Shown piece by piece: positions 7,512 through 16,500 of a stretch of DNA of 64,000 bases. Within the stretch, counting starts at the first letter, position 1. The number at the start of each line of letters is the position of its first letter. The stretch comes from Bradyrhizobium sp. Ghvi (lineage in GTDB: Bacteria; Pseudomonadota; Alphaproteobacteria; Rhizobiales; Xanthobacteraceae). The translations under genes were made by a program, and so were the position numbers. The notes under the pieces were generated by a model. That model was not told the origin of the DNA and did no database searches. It was given only the letters and a program-made list of their open reading frames with translations. The stretch lies in NCBI RefSeq assembly GCF_900115265.1, contig NZ_FOVU01000003.1, forward strand, positions 434,001-498,000, in the 5' to 3' direction.

Positions 7512-8441
7512 ATGCCCCTGCTGCTCCAAGTGCTGAAATTCGCCCTCCCGGCCCTGATCGCGATCGCGACGCTGGAAGGCCTGGTCCTTGCCCTGGTGAT
7601 CCGGTCCGATTACGACTGGCGGGCCTATCTGGCTTCCCTCGCCGACGCGCTCGGCCGGGAGTATTTCGTCTACGCGCTTTTGCCGCTCAGCCTGGCGCAG
7701 CCACTGGTCGAGCTGGCCTGGAAGCATCGGCTGTTCACCGTCCCGCTGAACGGTCCACTGGCCGTGGCCGTGCTCGTGATTGCCCAGGATTTCAGCTATT
7801 ACTGGTTCCATCGCTGCAGCCATCGCGTGCGCTGGTTCTGGGCAACGCACGCGATCCACCACTCTTCGAACGACTTCAACCTCGCGGCCGCCTACCGCTT
7901 CGGCTGGACCGGACGGCTGACCGGCACTGCGGTCTTCTTCGTGCCGATGATCTGGCTCGGCTTCGCCCCGGGCCCGGTGTTCACTGCTGCCGCGGTCAAC
8001 CTGCTCTACCAGTTCTGGCTACACGCGGAGTGGATTCCGAAGCTCGGCTGGCTCGAATATGTGCTCAACACGCCCTCGCATCATCGCGTGCACCACGCCT
8101 GCAACGCTGAATATCTCGACCGCAATTACGGCGGCATCTTCATCCTATTCGACCGCATGTTCGGCACCTTCGTCGCGGAGCGCGACGATTTGCCGTGCCG
8201 CTACGGGCTCGTCACGCCGCTGCGCTCCAACAATCCGATCGTGATCGCGTTTCACGAATGGGCGGCACTGGCGCGCGATCTGTGGCGGTCGCGCTCCTGG
8301 CATGACCGGCTCGCCTGCCTGATCGGTCCGCCGCGTGGCAGCGAGCCCCTCCTGACCAATGCGGCGCACGATGCGACCGGTGGCCACGAACGGCTGCCGC
8401 CCAATCTCACGTCGCCCGTCAGCCAGCATCCTGGCAAATAA
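7512..8441 (+). CDS. Sterol desaturase / fatty acid hydroxylase family protein
   Basis: 309 residues with an integral membrane N-terminus and the histidine clusters of the superfamily's di-iron site: HRCSH (100-104), HAIHH (113-117), His171 in a hydrophobic segment, and HHRVHH (190-195). Enzymes of this type use oxygen to hydroxylate or desaturate lipid, sterol or carotenoid chains within the membrane. The substrate is not evident. GGAGAACGCC precedes the ATG at 7512. The preceding membrane AraC regulator probably controls it, an inference from adjacency and orientation. The C-terminal tail beyond about residue 260 is not conserved-looking. Confidence 0.85.
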   Translation: MPLLLQVLKFALPALIAIATLEGLVLALVIRSDYDWRAYLASLADALGREYFVYALLPLSLAQPLVELAWKHRLFTVPLNGPLAVAVLVIAQDFSYYWFHRCSHRVRWFWATHAIHHSSNDFNLAAAYRFGWTGRLTGTAVFFVPMIWLGFAPGPVFTAAAVNLLYQFWLHAEWIPKLGWLEYVLNTPSHHRVHHACNAEYLDRNYGGIFILFDRMFGTFVAERDDLPCRYGLVTPLRSNNPIVIAFHEWAALARDLWRSRSWHDRLACLIGPPRGSEPLLTNAAHDATGGHERLPPNLTSPVSQHPGK

Positions 8442-8482
8442 TGCCCATCATTGAGAGGCGAACCGACCGCGCCGCCCGCGGC

Positions 8483-8611
8483 TCACCCTGTCTTCGTCCC
8501 TGTAACGACGGCCAGCGCCTCGACGAGGAGGTCGAGATCGGCCTCATCGGTGACCAGCGCCGGAGTGACGCGGATGCATCGGCCCTTGGCGACGCCGGCC
8601 CGGACCTGCAC
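8483..8611 (-). pseudogene. Remnant of an aminotransferase C-terminus
   Basis: On the minus strand a frame closed by TGA at 8483-8485 reads GVAKGRCIRVTPALVTDEAD then LDLLVEALAVV. This is how PLP-dependent class III aminotransferases commonly end (G.-IR.-TPAL.-.-.-.D.D.L...L). Nothing upstream belongs to an aminotransferase and an in-frame stop lies at about 8668, so only the last 40 or so residues survive. The neighbouring bases (about 8620-8660) are unusually AT-rich for this window, consistent with a breakpoint. Confidence 0.5.
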
Positions 8612-8762
8612 TCGCCTTGTCTTAAAATTGAGATATATACAGGTTTGTGCCCTGGCGAGTTGACATCCTCAACGAGACCGTGGCCGCGAGTCGCCGCTCT
8701 CCCGGCTGACAATGCAAGCCCGCTTTTTGCGGCTTGCCGAGCGCATTGTGTCCGCCGGAACG

Positions 8763-9383
8763 TCACCCCGCCTTCACGCTCGCATCGATCAATAGCTTCG
8801 CCGCTGCGAGAGCCGATTGTGCGGGGCCGGCTTCGGACTGCTGGCCGGTGACGTAGATGCCTTCGATCAGGAGCAACAGCGCATCGCCGAGCACATCAGG
8901 CTGGCGCGCGCCCATGGCGCTAGCGAGCTCGCGCAGACGCTTGCGAAACACCTTCTTGTGGGCTTCGGCGACCTGGCGGGCGGGATTGTCCCGCGCCGGA
9001 TATTCCACCGCGGCGTTGCTGAGGCCACAGCCGCGATAGCCCTTGGCCACCGCGCGCGGGGCGAGCTGGCCGATATAGGCCAGCACGTGGTCGCGGGCAT
9101 TGCTGTAGGCCTTACCGCCGGGCCGCTCGAAATTCTCCCAGAAGTTCCGTTCGTAGTCGCGCAAATAAGCAGCGGCGAGATCGTCCTTGGAGGCGAAGGC
9201 GCGGTAGAGGCTGGGTTTTGTCACCCCGGCCCGGTCCACCACCTCGTCGACGCCGACGGCGCGGATGCCCTCGCGATAGAAGAGTTCGCTGGCGGAGGCT
9301 CTGATCCGGTCGGCGGCCCGGAGCGGGGCGTCTGCGGCCTTCTCGGCTTTTTTCGACATGCGGCTTGGTCTGGTCTTGGGCAT
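8763..9383 (-). CDS. TetR/AcrR-family repressor
   Basis: 206 residues. The N-terminal domain (about 22-70) is a TetR helix-turn-helix: ADRIRASASELFYREGIRAV, then GVDEVVDRAGVTKPSLYRAF with SKDDLAAAYL. The C-terminal ligand domain contains GCGLSNAAVEYP, common in TetR proteins of this size. It is transcribed away from the MFS gene at 9460, and the shared 76-base region contains a large inverted repeat overlapping the MFS promoter, so it most likely represses that transporter until a ligand binds. A basic stretch (residues 4-16) precedes the domain; a later Met9 start is possible. Confidence 0.9.
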   Translation of the reverse strand: MPKTRPSRMSKKAEKAADAPLRAADRIRASASELFYREGIRAVGVDEVVDRAGVTKPSLYRAFASKDDLAAAYLRDYERNFWENFERPGGKAYSNARDHVLAYIGQLAPRAVAKGYRGCGLSNAAVEYPARDNPARQVAEAHKKVFRKRLRELASAMGARQPDVLGDALLLLIEGIYVTGQQSEAGPAQSALAAAKLLIDASVKAG

Positions 9384-9398
9384 GGCTTGGCTTTGGGC

Positions 9399-9428
9399 TT
9401 GACAATGTTACCGACCGGTACGTATTAA
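9399..9428 (+). promoter_or_regulatory. Putative promoter of the MFS gene
   Basis: TTGACA at 9399-9404 and TATTAA at 9423-9428 with an 18-base spacer match a housekeeping promoter. It is embedded in the left arm of the TetR operator, so bound repressor would block RNA polymerase. Confidence 0.6.
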
Positions 9429-9459
9429 TACGGCATCGCCATACGTACCGGTAAGTAAC
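9407..9459. promoter_or_regulatory. Putative TetR operator, inverted repeat
   Basis: The left arm (9407-9425) and the reverse complement of the right arm (9441-9459) agree at 17 of 19 bases, sharing ACCGGTACGTAT; the spacer is 15 bases. Each arm includes an ACCGGT core, so two repressor dimers could bind. The right arm runs directly into the ATG of the MFS gene and leaves no obvious Shine-Dalgarno. Confidence 0.7.
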
Positions 9460-10770
9460 ATGCCCCAGCCCTCGTTTCAACAAGCCTCCGTGCAACCCTC
9501 CTCCGTCTCCCGCCGGCCGTTCGGCCAGAACTACGCCTTCGTGGTCGTTGCCGTGATTTTCCTGGCGCTGCTCGCCTCCGCCGGCCTGCGTGCAACGCCG
9601 GGCGTGCTGATGCTGCCACTGCAGAAAGCCTTTGGCTGGGATGTGAGCGTGATCTCGTCCTCGGCCGCCGTCGGCATTTTCCTTTACGGCCTCGCCGGTC
9701 CCTTTGCCGCAGCGGTGATGCAGCGCTTCGGCATCCGCCGCACCGTGCTCGGCGCGCTGACGTTGATGTCGATCTCGACGGCCATGAGCTATTTCATGAC
9801 CGCGCCGTGGCAATTGTTCATGAGCTGGGGACTGCTCTCCGGCATCGGCTCGGGCGCGGTCGCCAACGTGCTCGGCGCTACCATCGTCAATCGCTGGTTC
9901 ACCACCAATCGCGGCCTCGTCATGGGGCTTTTGACGGCCAGCACCGCCACGGGCACGCTGATCTTCATGCCGGGCCTCGCATCGCTGGTCGAATGGGGCG
10001 GCTGGAAGCCTGTCGTGCTGACGGTCGCCGCCTGCTGCGCGGCGCTGATTCCGCTGGTGTATTTCCTGGTGCCGGAGCGGCCCGCCGCCATCGGTCTACG
10101 CTCCTATGGCAGCACGCACGACGACCAACCGGCCGCGCCCGCACAAGGCAATCCGTTCGTCGCCGCGATCAGGAACCTTCTGCGCGCGGCGACGACGCCG
10201 ACCTTCTGGTTCCTGTTCGCGACCTTCTTCATCTGCGGCTTCACCACCAACGGCCTCGTCGGCACCCATCTGATCGCGTTCTGCGGCGACCATGGGATCT
10301 ACGAGGTGCAGGCCGCGAGCCTGCTCGCGCTGATGGGATTCTTCGACCTGTTCGGCACCACGCTATCGGGCTGGCTCACCGACCGCTTCGATCCGCGCAA
10401 GCTGTTGTTCTTCTATTACGGCTTGCGCGGGCTGTCGCTGATCTACTTGCCCTACTCGGATTTCTCCTTCGTCAGCCTGTCTGTATTCGCGGTGTTCTAC
10501 GGCCTCGACTGGATCGCGACCGTGCCGCCGACCGTGCGCATCGCCAACGAGGCATTCGGCGACAAGAACGCGCCGCTGATCTTCGGCTGGGTGGTCGCCG
10601 GCCATCAGCTCGGCGCGGCCTGCGCCGCCTTCTTCGCCGGCTTCATGCGCTCGGCGCAGGGCGATTACCTGCAGGCCTTCATGATCGCCGGCGCGACCGG
10701 CATCGTCGCGGCGGTGCTCTCGCTGATGATCGGCCGGCGGCCGGTGCAGCCGGCGCTCGCTGCGGCTTGA
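9460..10770 (+). CDS. Major facilitator superfamily transporter
   Basis: 436 residues with about twelve transmembrane segments in two halves and a cytoplasmic middle loop around residues 205-230 (PERPAAIGLRSYGSTHDDQP). The segment LRATPGVLMLPLQKAFGWDV and the GWLTDRFDPRKLLF loop are of the MFS_1 type often annotated as oxalate/formate- or monocarboxylate-like antiporters. The substrate is unknown. Its divergent TetR neighbour and operator suggest inducible expression, as for an efflux pump or uptake of an unusual compound. A GC hairpin at 10780-10812 follows the stop. Confidence 0.9.
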   Translation: MPQPSFQQASVQPSSVSRRPFGQNYAFVVVAVIFLALLASAGLRATPGVLMLPLQKAFGWDVSVISSSAAVGIFLYGLAGPFAAAVMQRFGIRRTVLGALTLMSISTAMSYFMTAPWQLFMSWGLLSGIGSGAVANVLGATIVNRWFTTNRGLVMGLLTASTATGTLIFMPGLASLVEWGGWKPVVLTVAACCAALIPLVYFLVPERPAAIGLRSYGSTHDDQPAAPAQGNPFVAAIRNLLRAATTPTFWFLFATFFICGFTTNGLVGTHLIAFCGDHGIYEVQAASLLALMGFFDLFGTTLSGWLTDRFDPRKLLFFYYGLRGLSLIYLPYSDFSFVSLSVFAVFYGLDWIATVPPTVRIANEAFGDKNAPLIFGWVVAGHQLGAACAAFFAGFMRSAQGDYLQAFMIAGATGIVAAVLSLMIGRRPVQPALAAA

Positions 10771-10779
10771 GCAAAGCGC

Positions 10780-10812
10780 GCCGGCAAGGCAGCGATTGCC
10801 GACCTTGCCGGC
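10780..10812 (+). terminator. Hairpin after the MFS gene, possible terminator
   Basis: Perfect 10-bp arms GCCGGCAAGG and CCTTGCCGGC with a 13-base loop begin nine bases after the stop codon. No T-run follows, so termination would be weak or Rho-assisted. Confidence 0.4.
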
Positions 10813-10964
10813 ATGCGACGAAATTCGAAGATTGATTCCGTTAAGGAATCTGAAATATTGTCGTGGCGAAGCGGGCAGCTTGAAGGCCCGCACAGGAGCT
10901 CGAGAGTTCGCGTTGCGTCCAGCTCCATCCCAATCAACCGAAACGATCTGTGGCGGCCCGGCGG

Positions 10965-12062
10965 ATGAGCGATTCCCTTCTTGCAACGGTCGGCGACCAT
11001 TTCTTCATTGGCCTGCGGCCGACAAGCGTCCTTGATGACCGGGATCGCGCCTTGCTGCGGGATCTGCGGCCGGCCGGCGTCATCCTCTACAAGAGCAATT
11101 TCCGTCACGACCTGCCCTATCGGGACTGGCTATCCGTTCACCGCGACCTGATTGCGGCGATCCGCGACGCCTCGCAGCGCGACAAGCAGTTCATCGCCAT
11201 CGACCACGAGGGCGGTCGCGTGTGCCGCACGCCGGCGCCGATCACGCGCTTTTCCTATGCGGCGCGCTGGGCTTCGACTGCGGAGCAGGTTGGCGACGCC
11301 ATGGGCGTCGAGCTCGCTTCCCTCGGCTGCAACCTGAACTTCGCGCCTGACCTCGACATTCACAGCAACCCCGCCAATCCCGTGATCGGCGAGCGCGCCT
11401 TCGGCCGCACGGCCGACGACGTGATCAAATCGATGCTGCCGTTCGCCAAGGCGATGGAACGCCGCGGCGTTCGGGCCTGCGGCAAGCATTTCCCGGGGCA
11501 TGGCGATACGCAGGTGGATTCGCATCACGAATTGCCGGTGCTCGATCTCGATCTCGACCAGATCAAGGCGCGCGAGCTGAAGCCGTTCGCCGCCGCGATC
11601 GAGGGCGGCATCGAGATGATGATGACGTCGCACATCCTGTACCGCAAGCTCGATCCCAACGATCCCGTCACGCTGTCGCGCGCGATCACGCAGGGGCTGC
11701 TGCGCGAGGCGATGAATTTCCGCGGCGTGATCGTTTCCGACGACGTCGGCATGCGCGCGATGGCCGGGCGGCTGGATGCGCCCGATTCCGGCGCGCGCTT
11801 CATGGCCGCGGGCAATGACATGCTGATGATCTGCTCGCATCTGACCGACACCGAACGCGCCCGCTTCCTCGCACAATCGATCCTCAACGGCGTCGATTCC
11901 GGAAAGCTCGATCCGGCGGTGCTGAAGGCCTCAGCTAAGCGCGTTCAAGCGATGCTGGATGGCACCGCGCAAAACGAGGTCTCGGAGCTGCCGGCCGAGG
12001 TGCTGGCGCGTCATCGGAGCGCCGGCACCCAATTCGACGCGGCCACGGTCGAGGTCGTCTAG
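10965..12062 (+). CDS. Glycoside hydrolase family 3 protein (NagZ-like beta-N-acetylhexosaminidase)
   Basis: 365 residues from the ATG at 10965; a GTG 15 bases upstream in frame is possible. GH3 signatures are intact: the loop KHFPGHGDT (174-182), whose His acts in general acid/base catalysis in NagZ-type enzymes, and VIVSDDVGM with the nucleophile Asp near 259. An AIDHEGGRV segment forms the substrate-binding strand. NagZ enzymes release GlcNAc from muropeptides in the cytoplasm. This protein has no signal peptide. A second core-type nagZ is usual in such genomes, so this may be a paralogue with another glycoside; I leave the symbol blank. Confidence 0.85.
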   Translation: MSDSLLATVGDHFFIGLRPTSVLDDRDRALLRDLRPAGVILYKSNFRHDLPYRDWLSVHRDLIAAIRDASQRDKQFIAIDHEGGRVCRTPAPITRFSYAARWASTAEQVGDAMGVELASLGCNLNFAPDLDIHSNPANPVIGERAFGRTADDVIKSMLPFAKAMERRGVRACGKHFPGHGDTQVDSHHELPVLDLDLDQIKARELKPFAAAIEGGIEMMMTSHILYRKLDPNDPVTLSRAITQGLLREAMNFRGVIVSDDVGMRAMAGRLDAPDSGARFMAAGNDMLMICSHLTDTERARFLAQSILNGVDSGKLDPAVLKASAKRVQAMLDGTAQNEVSELPAEVLARHRSAGTQFDAATVEVV

Positions 12063-12175
12063 CGAGTTATCCCGGCCCCCGCAAAACCATCAGCAAGGCA
12101 GACGTTCACTCCCGTAAGCGCCGTTGATCTTGATATGCTACGCGTGCTAGTGTTACGAGCGGTAGCGGGCAGGCG

Positions 12176-12195
12176 CCTGACGTGACCACGTCAGG
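12176..12195. promoter_or_regulatory. Perfect 9-bp inverted repeat before the RND operon
   Basis: CCTGACGTG-AC-CACGTCAGG lies 68 bases before the adaptor gene and 114 bases after the glycosidase stop. Its even spacing resembles an operator for a dimeric repressor. A weak terminator (TTGCTTCTT follows) is the alternative. Confidence 0.45.
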
Positions 12196-12265
12196 TTGCT
12201 TCTTCATGCCGAGTGGTTTTCAATTGCGGGACGATAGTCTCTGACATCGGTGCCCGGCCAAGGTG

Positions 12266-13498
12266 ATGAGTTTGAACGTGAAACGCGCAGCAAAACTCCT
12301 CATCGGGGCTATGGTCGCAGTGCCGGCCGGCTATGCGGCCTATTATTACGGTCGAGACCTCAAGCTCCCGCTTACGCTGCCCTTCATGCGGACGGCGGAA
12401 GCCGAGCAAAGCCCTGCGGCACCTCCGCCACGGCCGCCGGTCGCGGTCAAGGTCGCCGCCGCGAAAGCGGAGGACGTCCCGATCTATTTGACAGGCATCG
12501 GCACGATCCAGGCTTCCAACACCGTCAACGTGCAGAGCCGGGTCGACGGCGAGATCGTCCAGATCCTTTTCCAGGAGGGGCAGGACGTCAAACAAGGCGA
12601 CATCATCGCAGTGATCGATCCGCGCCCGTTCCAGGCCCAGCTCGATCAGCAGATCGCGATCCGGCAGAAGGACCAGGCGCTGCTGGACGGCGCCCAGATC
12701 GACATGGAGCGTTACGATGCGCTGATCAAGACCGCCGCGATCTCGCGGCAGGTCGTGGACCAGCAGCATGCGCTGGTCGAGCAGTACAAGGCGCAGGTCA
12801 GGAACGACGAGGCCCAGATCGAATATGCGCGCACGCAGCTCGGCTTCACCAATATCCGTGCGCCGATCAGCGGACGGCTCGGCATCCGCCAGGTCGACCA
12901 GGGCAATTACGTGCGCGCGGTGTCGCCGGCGACCATCGTCACCGTCACGCAATTGCAGCCGATCTCGGTGGTCTTCACCCTTGCCGCGACCGCCGTCGGC
13001 CAGACCCGGCTCGGCCTCGGCCAGACCGAGGCGCCGGTGGTCGCGCTCACGGCCGACAACACGGCCGAGCTCGACAAGGGCACGATCACGCTGGTCGACA
13101 ACCAGGTCGACCAGGCCAGCGGCACGATCAAGCTGAAGGCGAGCTTTCCCAACAAGGCGCTGAAACTCTGGCCAGGCAATTTCGCCAACGGGCGGATCAC
13201 GGTGGACACGCGCAAGAACGCGATCACCGCGCCCGCAATGGCCGTGCGGCACGGACCGCGCGGAGATTTCGTCTGGGTCGCGAATCCGGACGACACCGCG
13301 GCCTTTCGCCCCGTCGTGGTCGGGCAGATCTTCGACGGACGCGCGATGATCGAGCGCGGCCTCGCCAAGGGCGAGCGCGTCGTCACCGACGGCTATTACC
13401 GGCTCGAGAACGGCTCCCGTATCACGATCGAAGGCCAGACGCCGACCGCGAAGGCGCAGTCCACGACCCAGCCGCGCTCCGAGCCGCGCGTTGACTGA
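12266..13498 (+). CDS. RND efflux periplasmic adaptor (MdtA-type)
   Basis: 410 residues starting at ATG 12266 (a GTG directly before is equally possible). An uncleaved N-terminal membrane segment (about 6-24) precedes a Pro-rich stretch and the MFP core. The first biotinyl-lipoyl half is at VNVQSRVDGEIVQILFQEGQ, the coiled-coil hairpin spans about 115-195, the second lipoyl half is at YARTQLGFTNIRAPISGRLG, and then come the beta-barrel and membrane-proximal domains. Such adaptors join the inner-membrane pump to an outer-membrane channel. It is followed 8 bases later by the first RND permease, so they form an operon. No outer-membrane factor gene is present. Confidence 0.93.
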   Translation: MSLNVKRAAKLLIGAMVAVPAGYAAYYYGRDLKLPLTLPFMRTAEAEQSPAAPPPRPPVAVKVAAAKAEDVPIYLTGIGTIQASNTVNVQSRVDGEIVQILFQEGQDVKQGDIIAVIDPRPFQAQLDQQIAIRQKDQALLDGAQIDMERYDALIKTAAISRQVVDQQHALVEQYKAQVRNDEAQIEYARTQLGFTNIRAPISGRLGIRQVDQGNYVRAVSPATIVTVTQLQPISVVFTLAATAVGQTRLGLGQTEAPVVALTADNTAELDKGTITLVDNQVDQASGTIKLKASFPNKALKLWPGNFANGRITVDTRKNAITAPAMAVRHGPRGDFVWVANPDDTAAFRPVVVGQIFDGRAMIERGLAKGERVVTDGYYRLENGSRITIEGQTPTAKAQSTTQPRSEPRVD

Positions 13499-13506
13499 GG
13501 TCCGCC

Positions 13507-16500
13507 ATGTCCGCGCCCTTCATTACGAGGCCGATCGCGACGACGCTGATGATCGTCGCGGTCGTTCTGCTGGGCATGCTCGGCTATCGTGAGCTCCCGA
13601 TTGCACCGCTGCCGAATGTCGACTTTCCCACCATCCAGGTGGTGACACGCTATCCCGGCGCCTCGGCCAATGTCGTGGCGACCTCGATCACCGCGCCGCT
13701 GGAGCATTATTTCGGCACGATCTCCGGGCTGACCGACATGAGCTCGACCAGCTCCTACGGCTACAGCCAGATCACCCTGCAATTCGACCTTTCGCGCAAG
13801 ATCGACGCGGCCGCGCAGGACGTGCAGGCGCGGATCAATGCGGCGGCCGGCTGGATCCCGGTCGAGCAGCTGCCGAGCCCGCCGACCTATCGCATGGTCA
13901 ATCCGGCCGATACGCCGGTGCTGATCCTGGCACTGACGTCGAAGACGATGGCCCTGCACGAGGCCAATGATCACGCTGCGACCATCCTCGTGCCGAAGCT
14001 GTCGCAGATCCCCGGCGTCGGCGCCGTCAGCATCGAGGGCGGACAAACGCGAGCCGTGCGCTTGCAGATGAACCCGACCCGGCTTGCCGGGCTCGGCATG
14101 TCCCTCGACGACGTCCGCCGCGGCATCGCCGCCACCACCGCGGACAATCCCAAGGGATCGCTCGACGGTCCGAGGCAGGCGTTCCACGTCGACACCAACG
14201 ACCAGCTGTTCACCGCGGAGGCCTACCAGGATGCGGTGATCGCCTATCGCAACGGCGCGCCGGTCTTGCTGCGCGACGTCGGCACCGCCATCGACGGCGT
14301 CGAGGATGCCGAGCAGGCGGCCTGGTTCCAGGGCGAGCGCGCCGTGCTGCTGGATATCCAGCGCCAGCCCGGCGCCAACACGATCGAGGTCGTTGACGCG
14401 ATCAAGAGCATTTTGCCGAAGCTGCAGGATTCGCTGCCGGCGGCGCTGAGGATCTCCGTCGTCAGCGACCGCACCACGACGATCCGGGCCGCGATCCACG
14501 ACGTGCAGTTCACGCTGGTGCTGACGGTCGCGCTGGTCGTTCTCGTCATCTTCATCTTCCTGCGCAAGCTGTGGGCGACCGTGATCCCGAGCGTCACGCT
14601 GCCGGTCTCGCTGATCGCGACCTTCGGCGTCATGGCGCTGTGCGGCTTCAGCCTCGACAATCTCTCGCTGATGGCGCTGACGATCGCTTCGGGTTTCGTC
14701 GTCGACGACGCCATCGTGATGATCGAGAACATCGCGCGCTATGTCGAGGACGGCGAGGATCCGCTTCAAGCGGCACTGAAAGGCGCGCGGCAGATCGGCT
14801 TCACCATCGTCTCGCTGACGGTGTCGCTGATCGCCGTGTTCATCCCGCTGCTCTTGATGGGCGGCGTGGTCGGCCGGCTGTTCCGGGAATTCGCGATCAC
14901 GCTGTCCCTTGCCGTCGTGATCTCGGGTCTCGTCTCGCTGACGCTGACGCCGATGATGTGCGCGCAGCTGCTGCAACGCGAGGACCCTGATGCGCAGCAC
15001 GGCTTTCTGTTCCGCCTCAGCGAACGCGGCTTCGACGTCTCCGCGAGTTTCTACCTCTGGGGGCTCGACTGGGTGCTGAGGCACCGCAACCTCACGCTGG
15101 CCTTCACCGTGCTCACGCTGGTGGCGACGGGGATGCTGTACGTCGTCATCCCGAAGGGATTCCTGCCCCTGCAGGACACCGGCCTTTTGATCGGCACCAC
15201 CGATGCCGCCCAGGACATCTCCTTTGCGGCGATGGCCGAGCGGCAGCAGCAACTCGCGGCGGTTATCGCCGGGGATCCCGACGTCGTCACCGTCGGCAGC
15301 TTCGTCGGCATCGGCTCCGTCAACACGACGCTGAACAGCGGCCGCCTCTATATCGATATCGGCAGCCCCGACGTGCGGAAATCGTCCGCCGCCACCGTCA
15401 TGGCGCGGTTGCAACATGCTGTCGAGGGCGTTCACGGCATCGCGCTGCATCTGCAGCCCGCGCAGGATCTGCAGATCGAATCGCGCGTCGCGCGCACGCA
15501 ATATCAATATGCGCTGCAGGATCTCGACGAGGAGGAGCTTCGCCTCTGGGGCCGGCGCCTGGTCGAGGCACTGCGCAAGCGCCCGGAGCTCGCCGACGTC
15601 GCCGATGACCGGCAGGACGAAGGCCTGCAGATGTCCGTCACCATCGATCGCCAGCTCGCATCGAGCTACGGCATCAGCCTGAACACGATCGACCAGACGC
15701 TCTATGATGCGTTCGGTCAGCGTCAGATCGCAACCGTGTTCGGCCCCCTCACCCAGTATCACGTCATCGTCGAGGTCGATCCCGCGCTTCGCAACGATCC
15801 TGACATCCTCGGCAAGATCTACCTCACTGCCGCCGCGGCCCAGGCCAGCACCATCGATCAGCAAACCGGCGGCTTCAGCGGCGCCTTCAGCAGGGCCTCC
15901 ACGCCGGTGCCGCTATCGGCCTTCGCACGGATCGAGCGGCAGCACGCGCCGCTGCTGATCTCGCACCAGGGCCTGTTTCCGGCCACGACGATCTCGTTCA
16001 ACCTCGCCGACGGCGTGTCGCTGAGCCAGGCGACGGAGGCGCTGCGCAAGACCGAACGCGAGATCGGGTTGCCGGACGCGGTCACCACCAGGCTGATCGG
16101 CACGGCCGCCGAGTTCGCCAATTCGCTCAGCGACGAGAAATGGCTGCTGCTCGCCGCGATCGTCACGGTCTACCTGATCCTCGGCATGCTCTATGAGAGC
16201 TACATCCACCCGATCACGATCCTTTCGACACTGCCTTCCGCCGGCATCGGCGCGCTGCTGGCGCTGATGTTGTACCGGCAGGATCTCAACCTGATCTCGC
16301 TAATCGGCATCATCCTCCTGATCGGCATCGTCAAGAAGAACGCCATCATGATGGTGGATTTCGCGCTCGCCGCCGAACGCGAGGACGGTGCGTCCTCGTT
16401 CGACGCGATCAGGCAGGCCTGCATCCTGCGCTTCCGCCCGATCATGATGACGACGATGGCGGCGCTGTTCGGCGCGCTGCCGCTCGCGATCGGCTCGGGC

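Noticed and set aside
5930..7513. Minus-strand 527-codon frame ending in the 72-residue small protein
   Set aside because: Only the last 72 codons have protein-like composition; the rest is antisense to the AraC-type gene.
12250..13494. Plus-strand frame over the RND adaptor
   Set aside because: It lies in another frame of the adaptor gene; Arg/Gly-rich shadow composition and no domain.
13396..15864. Minus-strand frame of more than 800 codons inside the first RND permease
   Set aside because: Antisense shadow produced by high third-position GC; no family or ribosome site.
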